Positions 54,450-62,375 of a stretch of 64,000 nt of DNA are shown piece after piece. Made by a program: the position numbers and the translations under genes. Numbering within the stretch: the first letter of the stretch is position 1; each line of letters starts with the position of its first letter. The DNA is from Polaribacter vadi. GTDB lineage: Bacteria; Bacteroidota; Bacteroidia; Flavobacteriales; Flavobacteriaceae. The notes under the pieces are model-generated. The model ran no database searches and had not been told where the DNA came from. It worked only from the letters and a program-made list of their open reading frames with translations. Location: positions 3,745,315 to 3,809,314 of the forward strand of contig NZ_CP017477.1 of the NCBI RefSeq assembly GCF_001761365.1, in the 5' to 3' direction.

Positions 54450-54656
54450 TTATTGGGTTTCGTTTCGGAAATGGCTAATCCTAAAATATGGCTACAGGTT
54501 AAAATTGAATTAAGCTGCTAATTTATAAACGATAATTTGTGTTTTAAAATCTAAAAATAATCGGATTTTTCTTTATCTATATATGGACTTTAACTCTTTG
54601 TAATAATATATTATTTTGATGATCAATAACTGAGATTATTTAAAATTCTATTTTTT

Positions 54657-54668
54657 GTTGTGCGTAGC
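54657..54668. repeat. Possible A-element remnant
   Basis: GTTGTGCGTAGC just beyond the stop of the next minus-strand gene resembles the GTTGTAAGC and GTTAGC right ends of A elements. Only the terminal motif is present, so the assignment is weak. Confidence 0.25.
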
Positions 54669-54671
54669 CTT

Positions 54672-55334
54672 TTATATTACTGGTTCTCTATCTAAATCGC
54701 TATAAGGATAGATTCCTTTTTCTTTTAATAAATTAAATAATTCATCACTTCCATGTTGTCTTGCGTAATCCATTTCACTTCTAAAAATTTGCATACAAAG
54801 TAATAAATGATGTTCTCGATTACCTATTTTAAATTTTTTTCCATTTGGCTCATATAAATCAAATACCAAACAAGAATTTTGTTCATTTTCCCCATTTGGT
54901 ATTTCAATAGTTTCTTTTGGGTTAAGAACAGCTATTGACGAATAATTTCCAATTGATGTTAAGAATCCGCACGCTTTTCTTTCAATGAGATTAAATGGTG
55001 TTTGATTATCTTCACTTTCATTATAATCGTGTTTAGTAAAAGCAACTAATTCATAAGTTCCAATTCGGTTTTCTTTTGGTCCATTACCATCTGGATCTAA
55101 TAACTCCATAGTTGCAAATCCTGTTCCTTTTATGTGTTTAGGAAAATAATACATATCGACTGTTCCACCAATGGCAAAAGGGATAATTGCGTGTCCAACA
55201 AGATTATGCATTTCTCCAAGAATATTTTTAAGTCCTTCAGATTTTAACTCGTAATCTTTTTCATATTCTTCTTCATTAAATTCTTTTTCAATTGACTTTT
55301 CTTTTTTACCAAATAAACGTTTTAAAAATCCCAT
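54672..55334 (-). CDS. Accessory protein, possibly SUFU-like
   Basis: A 220-residue cytoplasmic protein without signal or membrane segments. The N-terminus is charged (LFGKKEKSIEKEFNEEEYEK). The body has GTYELVAFTKHDYNE (about 98-112), YSSIAVLNPKETIEIPNGEN (about 135-154) and LLLCMQIFRSEMDYARQHGS followed by ELFNLLKEKGIYP. These resemble the bacterial suppressor-of-fused domain, in which a late strand ends in I-x-x-x-E-M/L-x-x-A/K and is followed by a Leu-rich helix. Some bacterial SUFU proteins act as immunity proteins. No toxin gene is adjacent. It follows an A element in the same orientation as the other accessory genes. Confidence 0.5.
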   Translation of the reverse strand: MGFLKRLFGKKEKSIEKEFNEEEYEKDYELKSEGLKNILGEMHNLVGHAIIPFAIGGTVDMYYFPKHIKGTGFATMELLDPDGNGPKENRIGTYELVAFTKHDYNESEDNQTPFNLIERKACGFLTSIGNYSSIAVLNPKETIEIPNGENEQNSCLVFDLYEPNGKKFKIGNREHHLLLCMQIFRSEMDYARQHGSDELFNLLKEKGIYPYSDLDREPVI

Positions 55335-55363
55335 AGTTTAATTTCAGTTCAGTTTTTAGGTTA

Positions 55364-55498
55364 CATACAACGGTCTTGTGTATGGAAAGTTGCGTGGTTT
55401 GAGGAACTAATTTAGTGAATAATTAACTACCAAAAAAGTCCACGAGTACTTTCGTAAGTAGGCTCTAACTAGCAATGAATTATACACATTGTTAGGCA
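55364..55498. repeat. A element 4, full length, between two accessory genes
   Basis: It begins ACATACAACGGTCTTGTGTA and ends ATACACATTGTTAGGCAC. Read on the minus strand, the strand of the genes, it starts GCCTAAC (a perfect RYYYAAC) and ends GTTGTAT, with inner TGTAT/ATACA segments that can pair. The layout is attC-like in size (135 bp) and position (directly after the upstream gene's stop). Confidence 0.7.
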
Positions 55499-55507
55499 CA
55501 GTACTTT

Positions 55508-56179
55508 TTAGCTAAATATTTGATTCATTATAGATTCAGTTTCTTGAATTCGCACATTTTCGAGCTTTTCTTTTGTTTCTAAATCTATTTTTTTCCAACC
55601 ATAATAGTAATCATAAATCCAGAAATTTTCATTTTCAGAATTTGTCTGAATATAAACAGTTCCCCATTTTTTATTTTCGGCGTAACTACCATAGTTTATA
55701 GAAACTCTAAATTTTAGATTTGGTTCAGGATGTTCTTTTTTTTCAGGTAATTGAGTTAATTCAACTCCATCCCAATATTCTTTATAATATGCAATTTGTT
55801 CGTCTAATTTTATTTCGTGTCCAGTTAGTTTTCGATAATAGCTTGTTAAAATAATTCCAGACATATCATCAGGATGATAAATTCCAATGCTATTAAAATA
55901 TTTAGATAAATCAGAACCTTTCCATAGTCGCCAATTATTTCGCATTCCGATTCCAAGTCCGAAATGAGATTCTGAGGTGAAATCGTTTTCAGATTTTTTC
56001 TTAATTTCTAATTTCAGAGAGTCAGATAGATTAAAATCAATTTGAGTAAGAGCTTCGTCTAAATTTTTTGGAACATAACTTTCGTTAAGTATTTTTTCAG
56101 ATTTTAAAGGTGTTGAATTTTTGCAACTAATTAAAGTTGCTATTGCAATAAATAATGTTGTTAGCAGTTTTTCTCGCAT
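55508..56179 (-). CDS. Accessory lipoprotein of unknown function (DUF6794-like)
   Basis: A 223-residue lipoprotein starting MREKLLTTLFIAIATLISC (Cys19). The segment VPKNLDEALTQIDFNLSDSL followed by a Glu/Lys helix and SHFGLGIGMRNNWRLWKGSD (about 70-90), then IYHPDDMSGIIL, resembles a small Bacteroidota family that I recall as DUF6794; the name is from memory. No catalytic role is known. The ATG at 56179 is preferred over an in-frame TTG/ATG at 56203, because the latter would translate part of the flanking B element and displace the signal peptide. The gene is bounded by B (upstream) and A (downstream) elements. Confidence 0.65.
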   Translation of the reverse strand: MREKLLTTLFIAIATLISCKNSTPLKSEKILNESYVPKNLDEALTQIDFNLSDSLKLEIKKKSENDFTSESHFGLGIGMRNNWRLWKGSDLSKYFNSIGIYHPDDMSGIILTSYYRKLTGHEIKLDEQIAYYKEYWDGVELTQLPEKKEHPEPNLKFRVSINYGSYAENKKWGTVYIQTNSENENFWIYDYYYGWKKIDLETKEKLENVRIQETESIMNQIFS

Positions 56180-56182
56180 TGT

Positions 56183-56250
56183 GCCTAACTCATTATATAA
56201 CAACTTTTATTACTCATATCCCTTAAAATTAACGTGATATAGCAATTTTT
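56183..56250. repeat. B element 2, upstream border of accessory island 3
   Basis: It begins GCCTAACTCATTATATAACA, continues ACTTTTATTACTCATATCCC and ends GTGATATAGCAATTTTT. It matches 42420-42484 at about 80% of positions; ATATC and GATAT keep the pairing seen there despite base changes. On the minus strand its end is GTTAGGC, 3 bp before the gene start. Confidence 0.7.
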
Positions 56251-56292
56251 ATGTTACTGTTAGTCTGTAAATATAATTAAATTTTATAGTAT

Positions 56293-56907
56293 TTAAAGTT
56301 GATCTACAATTTTCACATCAACCTTATACAAAGTATCAAAAATTTCAAAAATGTTTTCAGCTTCTTTTTTTCTGATAGAAATAATAAACTCGCAAGCCAA
56401 TTCCATTTTTTGATTTTCGAGTGTAATGTTTTTCTCTTTGATAATTCGCATTACTTTATTCATCATATCGTACTCAAAGTTGAGTTGAAAAAAGATATCA
56501 ATGGTTTTTTCTACGATGGTTGAGGTTTCCAAAGTAAGTTGAGCAGAAGTTTTGTAGGCGTTTATCAAACCACCAACACCTAATTTTGTGCCACCAAAAT
56601 AACGTACAGAAACAATTAAAATATTGGTAACATCAAAAGATTGAATTTGCCCATAAATAGGCATTCCAGCAGAATTGTTGGGTTCTCCATCATCATTGGC
56701 TCTATATTTTATGTCTTCGATACCAATTTGATACGCATAACAAAAATGACGAGCTGTATGATGTTTTTTCTTTAATTCCTCTAAACAATCTTTTACATCA
56801 TCTTCATGAAGCACAGGAAAAGCGTAGCCAAAAAACTTACTATTTCTATCTTTAAAAAGCGTTTCTTCTGAGGGTTTTAAAATTGTTTTATAACTATCAT
56901 TTTCCAT
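56293..56907 (-). CDS. yigZ: YigZ/IMPACT family protein
   Basis: A 204-residue cytoplasmic protein. The UPF0029 signature is clear: TARHFCYAYQIG, RANDDGEPNNSAGMPIYGQI and VSVRYFGGTKLGVGGLINAY (about 50-120), followed by the C-terminal DUF1949 domain. Its biochemical role is not settled; eukaryotic IMPACT modulates translation control through GCN1, and bacterial members may bind nucleic acids. It is the last gene of a minus-strand run (LEA2 lipoprotein, ribD, HAD, DMT permease, yigZ). Its start overlaps the stop of the permease gene by one base (TAATG). Confidence 0.93.
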   Translation of the reverse strand: MENDSYKTILKPSEETLFKDRNSKFFGYAFPVLHEDDVKDCLEELKKKHHTARHFCYAYQIGIEDIKYRANDDGEPNNSAGMPIYGQIQSFDVTNILIVSVRYFGGTKLGVGGLINAYKTSAQLTLETSTIVEKTIDIFFQLNFEYDMMNKVMRIIKEKNITLENQKMELACEFIISIRKKEAENIFEIFDTLYKVDVKIVDQL

Positions 56908-57770
56908 TAGGCTAAAGCTACAATTACAATTCCTACAATTGCTAAAGTGACTCCAATTTTATTTTTGATGCTAAATTGTTCTTTAAAAATTAGAATCCCC
57001 ACCAAAGTAGATAGAATTACAGTCCCAACATTATTTATGGTAAATAATGTAGAACTTTCAAAGCCTTCTGTTTGCAAAGCTTTTATTAAAAAAACAATCG
57101 AAAAATAATTCGGAATTCCTAATGCAATTCCTGCAATCACATTTTTAAAACCAAAAGCCTCTCTTTTTTTGAATGCTTGTATTAATAAAATAGAAAGCGA
57201 AAAAATGGCTGCAATACCAAACAAACTTCCAGAAAAAATGGAAACGTCACTTTTTGGCACAAACATAACTTCCATATATTTTAAAGTGGTATCAATAGTT
57301 CCTGAACCTAAAAAAAGTAAAATAGGGAAGAGCAAACCTGCATTTTTGGTGGCTATTTTATCTTCTTTTACAGAAGCTAAATACACAGCAATTAGAGCAA
57401 TGATAATTCCAATAACTTTTAAAAATGTAACAGATTCATTGTATAAAAATACTCCAAAAAAAACAGGGATTACTACTGACATTTTTCCTGCAACAGAAGC
57501 TGCAGAAACTCCATTTCTTTGAGCTGTCATTGCCATTACAAAAAATATAGCCACAAATAATGCTCCTAAAAAAACAGCACCAAAAAACCAAGGTTGACTT
57601 GGTATTTCTGCAAAAGAAAATTCTCTTTCTGCAAATGCAAATCCTAACGAAAAAGCAACAATATAATTGATGAAAATTGCTTTTAAAATATCTACTTTAT
57701 AAATGCCAAAATATTTGAAAATAACAAATAAACCTGTAGAAATTAAAATGCTAAAAAATAAATAAATCAA
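56907..57770 (-). CDS. EamA/DMT superfamily transporter
   Basis: A 287-residue inner-membrane protein with about ten helices in two EamA repeats (1-135 and 150-287). The end of repeat one has SVVIPVFFGVFLYNESVTFL and the end of repeat two has TILSTLVGILIFKEQFSIKN, the Glu-containing turn found in each EamA unit. Substrates of such permeases vary (amino acids, metabolites). It overlaps the HAD gene by 4 bp (ATGA) and yigZ by 1 bp, so translation of the three is likely coupled. Confidence 0.9.
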   Translation of the reverse strand: MIYLFFSILISTGLFVIFKYFGIYKVDILKAIFINYIVAFSLGFAFAEREFSFAEIPSQPWFFGAVFLGALFVAIFFVMAMTAQRNGVSAASVAGKMSVVIPVFFGVFLYNESVTFLKVIGIIIALIAVYLASVKEDKIATKNAGLLFPILLFLGSGTIDTTLKYMEVMFVPKSDVSIFSGSLFGIAAIFSLSILLIQAFKKREAFGFKNVIAGIALGIPNYFSIVFLIKALQTEGFESSTLFTINNVGTVILSTLVGILIFKEQFSIKNKIGVTLAIVGIVIVALA

Positions 57771-58375
57771 AAGAATTCGTTTTTAGTGAATAATTCAGTA
57801 ACATCATCTTCTTCTGGCATTAAATTCCAAGTTTTAATGCCTAAAGTATTTGCTGAATCTGTGTTTTCTTTTAAATCATCAACAAACAAAGTCTCTTCTG
57901 CAATTAAATTATTTTCATTTAAAACAAATTTATAAATCTCTGCATCTGGTTTTCTGAAATTTATTTCGTGCGATAAATAAAACTGCTCAAAAGAGCTTTT
58001 AAAATCATTATAAAACTCATCACCCAAAGAATCTTGCACCCATTTAATGTGCAAATCGTTTGTGTTGCTCAATAAAAATAATCGGTATTTTTTACTGTCG
58101 GCTAATTTTTTTAAAAAGCCTAAACGTTCTCTTGGAAAATCTAACAAAACAGCATTCCAGGCAACAATTAATTTCTCTTTAGGAATTCTAAATTTCTCAT
58201 GAAAAAAATTGAGAAATGCATCAGTAGTCATCAAACCTTTTTCATAATTCTGATACACTTGTATCATTTCGTCTGTAATTTTTGAAACTCCTAAAGCAGC
58301 CATGGCTTTGTAAGTTCCTTCTTTATCTAAGTTGATAAATATATCTCCAAAATCGAAGATGATGTTTTTAATCAT
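57767..58375 (-). CDS. HAD-IA family phosphatase
   Basis: A 202-residue haloacid-dehalogenase-like hydrolase. Motif I is IIFDFGDIFINLD, with the nucleophile Asp9; motif II is LLSNTND (about 100-106); motif III/IV appears as RKPDAEIYKFVL and LFVDDLKENTDSAN. The YihX-type subgroup often has DFGxV rather than DxDGT at motif I, so the enzyme may be active. Lying between ribD and a permease, it could be the missing 5-amino-6-(5-phosphoribitylamino)uracil phosphatase of riboflavin synthesis, a step known to be served by HAD enzymes. That is inference from position. It overlaps ribD by 8 bp. Confidence 0.88.
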   Translation of the reverse strand: MIKNIIFDFGDIFINLDKEGTYKAMAALGVSKITDEMIQVYQNYEKGLMTTDAFLNFFHEKFRIPKEKLIVAWNAVLLDFPRERLGFLKKLADSKKYRLFLLSNTNDLHIKWVQDSLGDEFYNDFKSSFEQFYLSHEINFRKPDAEIYKFVLNENNLIAEETLFVDDLKENTDSANTLGIKTWNLMPEEDDVTELFTKNEFF

Positions 58376-59417
58376 TTGTATATATTTTTAAAATATCGTT
58401 TTTTATATTTTTTGTTGCTATAATTTTTGCTGATAAAACAGGTGCTTTAATTCCGTTTTCGAAAGAATTATCTCCTGTAAAAACCATAGCTTCATCCCAA
58501 AGATTGGCATCAATAAAAGTTTGTAAAGTTTGTGTGCCACCTTCAATAATAACAGATTGAATACTATGTTTTTGTAAAACAGCACAAATTTGTTCAGGGA
58601 TTTTTTTATCAAAATTAATTTCTTCAAAAATTATGTTTTTACTTCCAACTTCCAAATTCGGATTTCCAAGGTTACAAATAAAAATGGTTTTTAAGCTTTC
58701 ATCATATAAATTTGCATTTTTAGGAATTCGTAAATTTTTATCCAATACAATTCTTGTTGGATTATTTCCTGTCCAACTTCTTACATTTAATTTAGGATTA
58801 TCAGCAATTGCAGTATTTGTGCCTACTAAAATAGCATGTTCTTGCGCTCTTAATTTATGTACTAATTGTTGAGAATAATTATTGGAAATCCAAACTGGCT
58901 TTTTTTCATCCTTACTCAATGGAGCAACAAAACCATCTTTAGTTGCTGACCATTTTAAGATAATAAATGGTCGTTTTTTATCTTGAACTGTAAAAAATCG
59001 TTTGTGGTGTTTCTTACATTCATCTTCTAAAACACCAACAATTACGTTAATTCCTGCATTTTGTAAACGTTCAATTCCTTTTCCAGCAACCAAGCTATTT
59101 GAATCGACAGTACCAATAACTACATTTTTAAATTGATGTTTTACCAACAAATCTGCACAAGGTGGAGTTTTGCCAAAATGTGAGCAAGGCTCTAAAGTAA
59201 CATAGATTGTAGCTTCCTTTAAAATGGCTTTATTTTTAACCGAATTTACGGCATTTACTTCTGCATGGTTTTTACCATAATCACTGGTAAAACCTTCGCC
59301 AATAATTTTATCATCAACAACAATTACAGCACCAACACTTGGGTTGGGTCTTGTTGTACCAAGTCCGTTTTTGGCAATTTGTAAACAGCGTTTTATGTAT
59401 GTTTCGTGATTGATAAT
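58368..59417 (-). CDS. ribD: Bifunctional riboflavin biosynthesis deaminase/reductase RibD, non-canonical start
   Basis: RibD deaminates and then reduces the pyrimidine intermediate of riboflavin synthesis. The deaminase domain has NPSVGAVIV, HAEVNAV (His51, Glu53) and LEPCSHFGKTPPCAD (Cys78, Cys87); the reductase domain follows from about 120 (RPFIILKWSATKDGFVA, then IIEGGTQTLQTF). The deaminase domain is complete and in frame back to a TAA at 59421-59423, yet contains no ATG, GTG or TTG before residue 90. The only starts that fit are ATT at 59417 or ATC at 59414, giving (M)INHETYIKRCLQIAKNGLG and 349 residues, a normal length. The TAA is the stop of the upstream lipoprotein gene, so translation is probably coupled. 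Confidence 0.9.
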   Translation of the reverse strand: MINHETYIKRCLQIAKNGLGTTRPNPSVGAVIVVDDKIIGEGFTSDYGKNHAEVNAVNSVKNKAILKEATIYVTLEPCSHFGKTPPCADLLVKHQFKNVVIGTVDSNSLVAGKGIERLQNAGINVIVGVLEDECKKHHKRFFTVQDKKRPFIILKWSATKDGFVAPLSKDEKKPVWISNNYSQQLVHKLRAQEHAILVGTNTAIADNPKLNVRSWTGNNPTRIVLDKNLRIPKNANLYDESLKTIFICNLGNPNLEVGSKNIIFEEINFDKKIPEQICAVLQKHSIQSVIIEGGTQTLQTFIDANLWDEAMVFTGDNSFENGIKAPVLSAKIIATKNIKNDILKIYTND

Positions 59418-59420
59418 TCG

Positions 59421-59885
59421 TTAAAATTTTATGTTTATATCCTGAGTTTTATCTACTAAAAAATCTTTTTGAAACCCAAGAAAAGAATACACCAAATCTC
59501 CTTGAATTCTAACAGTTACTTTTTTACTTAAAAGCGAATTGATCAAGCCACCTAAAAGTCCGTTTTTATCTGAATTTAAAAGGTTTTTAGTTGGTATATT
59601 TGCCAATAATGGAATTGAAAATTCTTTTTTTGCTGGTACATTAAAATCATCAGAAAAAAGCTGAGCAACTTCTGAATCGTTGATTAAAATTTTTAGATTA
59701 TCAGTAGAAATATTACCACCAACATCATTTGGATTTTCAAAAAAAGCCATGGCTTTAAGTTTTATAGTATCTGCTGCATAGCTCATTACTTCTATGTTGT
59801 CAATTTTAACAAAAATAGGTTCTTTATGAACAGTACAACTATATATCAATAAAAATAAACCTATAAAATAGAATGCTTTTTTCAT
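59421..59885 (-). CDS. LEA type 2 family lipoprotein
   Basis: A 154-residue lipoprotein: the signal MKKAFYFIGLFLLIYSC gives Cys17. The rest is a single LEA2/WHy-like beta domain (about 24-150) with KIDNIEVMSYAADTIKLKAM, FFENPNDVGGNIS and the strand pair VTVRIQGDLVYSFLGFQKDF. These domains are found in envelope proteins of unknown role. Its stop lies 3 bp ahead of the non-canonical ribD start. Divergent from the GNAT gene across 52 bp. Confidence 0.85.
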   Translation of the reverse strand: MKKAFYFIGLFLLIYSCTVHKEPIFVKIDNIEVMSYAADTIKLKAMAFFENPNDVGGNISTDNLKILINDSEVAQLFSDDFNVPAKKEFSIPLLANIPTKNLLNSDKNGLLGGLINSLLSKKVTVRIQGDLVYSFLGFQKDFLVDKTQDINIKF

Positions 59886-59937
59886 TAAAAATCTTTAAAA
59901 AATTAGGTAACTTGCTCTTGCAAAAATACAGTATTAA

Positions 59938-60435
59938 ATGACAAGTGAAGATTTTATCATTAGAGAAATAACAAGCGAAGATAATTCACAAATTGCAAGA
60001 GTTATTAGAGATGTAATTGTAGAAATGGGCGCACCAAAAGTTGGTACAGCTTATGCAGATGCAGCAACCGATAAAATGTTTGAAACTTATCAAAAAGAAA
60101 AAGCAATTTATTATGTGGTGGAACATCATCATAAAATTGTGGGTGGTGCAGGCATTGCCAAATTGGATAATTTTGATGGAAATACATGCGAATTGCAAAA
60201 AATGTACTTTTTACCAACCATTAGAGGTCTAGGTTTGGGAACAAAACTAATTACAAAATGTTTGGAGAAAGCAAAAGATTTTGGTTTCGAAAATTGCTAT
60301 TTAGAAACGCTACCTTATATGGAAGCTGCAGTAAAATTATATATAAGAAACGGTTTTGTGAATTTAGATAAACCAATGGGAAACACGAGTCATTTTAATT
60401 GTGATGTTTGGATGCTTAAAGAAATAAACGAATAA
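59938..60435 (+). CDS. GNAT family N-acetyltransferase
   Basis: A 165-residue acetyl-CoA-dependent acetyltransferase. The acetyl-CoA binding loop is RGLGLGTKL (about 96-104), preceded by the beta4 strand ELQKMYFLP and followed by CYLETLPYMEAAVKLYIRNGF, the typical motif B. The substrate is unknown. It overlaps cls by one base (TAATG), so the two are probably translated together. Confidence 0.92.
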   Translation: MTSEDFIIREITSEDNSQIARVIRDVIVEMGAPKVGTAYADAATDKMFETYQKEKAIYYVVEHHHKIVGGAGIAKLDNFDGNTCELQKMYFLPTIRGLGLGTKLITKCLEKAKDFGFENCYLETLPYMEAAVKLYIRNGFVNLDKPMGNTSHFNCDVWMLKEINE

Positions 60436-61859
60436 TGATTTACTATATTTTAGGATTTTTACACCTTATATTATTTAGTTGGGCATTTTATAATATCCTA
60501 TATTTTGGTGTAAAACCATCTAAATCTTTAAGTTGGGTTTTAATTACGTTTTTCTTCCCTTTTATTGGCGTTGTTGCATTCATATTATTTGGAATCAACA
60601 GAAGAAAAATTAAGTTTTTTGAGTTGAAAGAAACCAAAAAACGAAAAAATTTTATTAAAGATTCTTTAAGTTCTGAAAACAGCTCTAATGTTGAAATATT
60701 AGAAACAATCAAACAAAAGAAAATTGCTACTTTAATTTACGAAACGACGCATATTGGTGTAGAAGATAAAAATGATGTTATTCTTTTAAAAAACGGAAAA
60801 GAAACTTTTAAGGCATTAAATGAAGCCTTAAAAAACGCCAAAAATTTTATTCATTTACAATATTATATGATTGAAGATGGAGAAATTCTGTCGGAAATTA
60901 TGGCTATTTTAGAACAGAAAATAAAGGAAAATGTAGAAGTTAGAGTCATTTATGATACGCTTGGTAGTTTTGAATTGAAGAAAAGTACCAAGCGAAAATT
61001 AAAAGATATGGGTGTAGAATTGTATCCAGAAACCCCTTTTAAATATGGGAGTTTTATCTTTTCTTTAAATTTTAGAAATCATAGAAAAATTGCCATTATA
61101 GATAACGAAATTGGTTTTACAGGAGGTGTAAATATTTCTGATGAATATATTACAGATGATGAGTTTTTGGGCATTTGGCAAGACACACATTTGCAAATAA
61201 AAGGATGTGCAGTAAATAGCATTCACAAATCTTTTTTAAAGGATTTTTATTATGCTAGCAATCAGGATTTAACAAAAGATAAAAAATATAGTACTCCTTG
61301 TAATTTTGAAGGCGAAACAAAACTTCAAATTGTTTCTGGTGGGCCAGATTACGAACAATCTGTGGTAATGCAGCAATATTTAAGCTTTATAAATTTAGCC
61401 GAAAAAAGTATTTGCGTTTTAAATCCTTATTTTATTCCTACATTTTCAATCTTAGAAGCCTTTAAAATAGCAGCTTTGAGTGGTGTAAATGTTACACTTT
61501 TATTGCCAAAAAAGAGCGATTCTAAAGTAGCAAATTATAGCATGTATTCTTATTTTGAAGACTTGTTAAAAGCGGGTGTAAACATTTATTTAAGAGATGA
61601 TTTTTCGCACAGTAAAGTTGTTTTTATAGATGATGAAATTATTTCTGTAGGTTCTACAAATTTCGATTGTAGAAGTTTTGAGCATAATTATGAGTTGAAT
61701 GCCATTCTTTATGATGAAAAAATAACAAAGGAAGTAAAAAAAGAATTTGATGAGCGTAAAAACAAAGCACATAAAATTGAGTATAAGGAGTTCAGAAAAA
61801 GATCTATAAAACAAAAAACTTTCGAGCGTTTATCGCGTTTTTTTAGTCCTTTATTGTAA
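60435..61859 (+). CDS. cls: Cardiolipin synthase (PLD superfamily)
   Basis: A 474-residue inner-membrane enzyme that makes cardiolipin from phosphatidylglycerol. Two N-terminal helices (about 1-55, ending SWVLITFFFPFIGVVAFILF) are followed by two phospholipase-D HKD motifs: HRKIAIIDNEIGFTGGVN (about 216-233) and HSKVVFIDDEIISVGSTNFD (about 393-412). Length and layout match ClsA-type synthases. The C-terminus is basic. A lipoprotein gene follows 6 bp downstream. Confidence 0.94.
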   Translation: MIYYILGFLHLILFSWAFYNILYFGVKPSKSLSWVLITFFFPFIGVVAFILFGINRRKIKFFELKETKKRKNFIKDSLSSENSSNVEILETIKQKKIATLIYETTHIGVEDKNDVILLKNGKETFKALNEALKNAKNFIHLQYYMIEDGEILSEIMAILEQKIKENVEVRVIYDTLGSFELKKSTKRKLKDMGVELYPETPFKYGSFIFSLNFRNHRKIAIIDNEIGFTGGVNISDEYITDDEFLGIWQDTHLQIKGCAVNSIHKSFLKDFYYASNQDLTKDKKYSTPCNFEGETKLQIVSGGPDYEQSVVMQQYLSFINLAEKSICVLNPYFIPTFSILEAFKIAALSGVNVTLLLPKKSDSKVANYSMYSYFEDLLKAGVNIYLRDDFSHSKVVFIDDEIISVGSTNFDCRSFEHNYELNAILYDEKITKEVKKEFDERKNKAHKIEYKEFRKRSIKQKTFERLSRFFSPLL

Positions 61860-61865
61860 ATAACT

Positions 61866-62375
61866 ATGAGGTTAAATTATCTACTATTTTCTTGTTTTTT
61901 ATTAGCAGCATTAAGTTGTAAGCAAAAACCAGCATACAATCCTTTTGATAATCAATTTAATATTGATGAATCTTATTTTATAACAGACAAATTAGATACA
62001 ATTTGGGATACTTGTGGATATTATACTTTAGAGAAAAAAGAAGGTGATTTTAAAATACATTATGGATATTTAGACACTTCCCTTTTAGGGAAAGGTTTTT
62101 CCTTAGAAATTGATTCAATTAAACTTTCTATAAATTATTCTTATGAAATGAGAGATTCCATAAATAAACTCTCATTTAACCCCAAAAGGTTAAATGAAGT
62201 ATTAAAAAGGTTTGATTATGAATTTTATAAGCAAGAAGGTGTTCAAGTTTTTTTAATCAATAAAAAAGAAAATATAATTGATACAGCAGTAATTTATTCG
62301 AATACTATAGATGATATAAATTTTAACAGATTTATAAATTTTACAAATAGAAATAAAAAATATAAAGATTGGTAA
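61866..62375 (+). CDS. Lipoprotein of unknown function
   Basis: A 169-residue lipoprotein with signal MRLNYLLFSCFLLAALSC (Cys18). The mature part begins KQKPAYNPFDNQFNIDESYF, has a WDTCGYYTLEKKEGDFKIHY segment (about 49-68) and ends in a basic stretch. I recognise no family. It lies 6 bp after cls and overlaps the TTG start of prmC by 7 bp, so it is part of the GNAT-cls-lipoprotein-prmC transcript. Confidence 0.75.
   Translation: MRLNYLLFSCFLLAALSCKQKPAYNPFDNQFNIDESYFITDKLDTIWDTCGYYTLEKKEGDFKIHYGYLDTSLLGKGFSLEIDSIKLSINYSYEMRDSINKLSFNPKRLNEVLKRFDYEFYKQEGVQVFLINKKENIIDTAVIYSNTIDDINFNRFINFTNRNKKYKDW

Noticed and set aside
57767..58375. HAD phosphatase considered inactive because motif I is DFGD rather than DxDGT
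   Set aside because: The nucleophile Asp is present and DFG-type motif I occurs in active YihX-like enzymes, so it was not called a pseudoenzyme.
58368..59150. ribD as a truncated gene starting at the TTG at about 59150
   Set aside because: The upstream sequence encodes an intact deaminase domain in the same frame, so truncation is an artefact of requiring a standard start codon.
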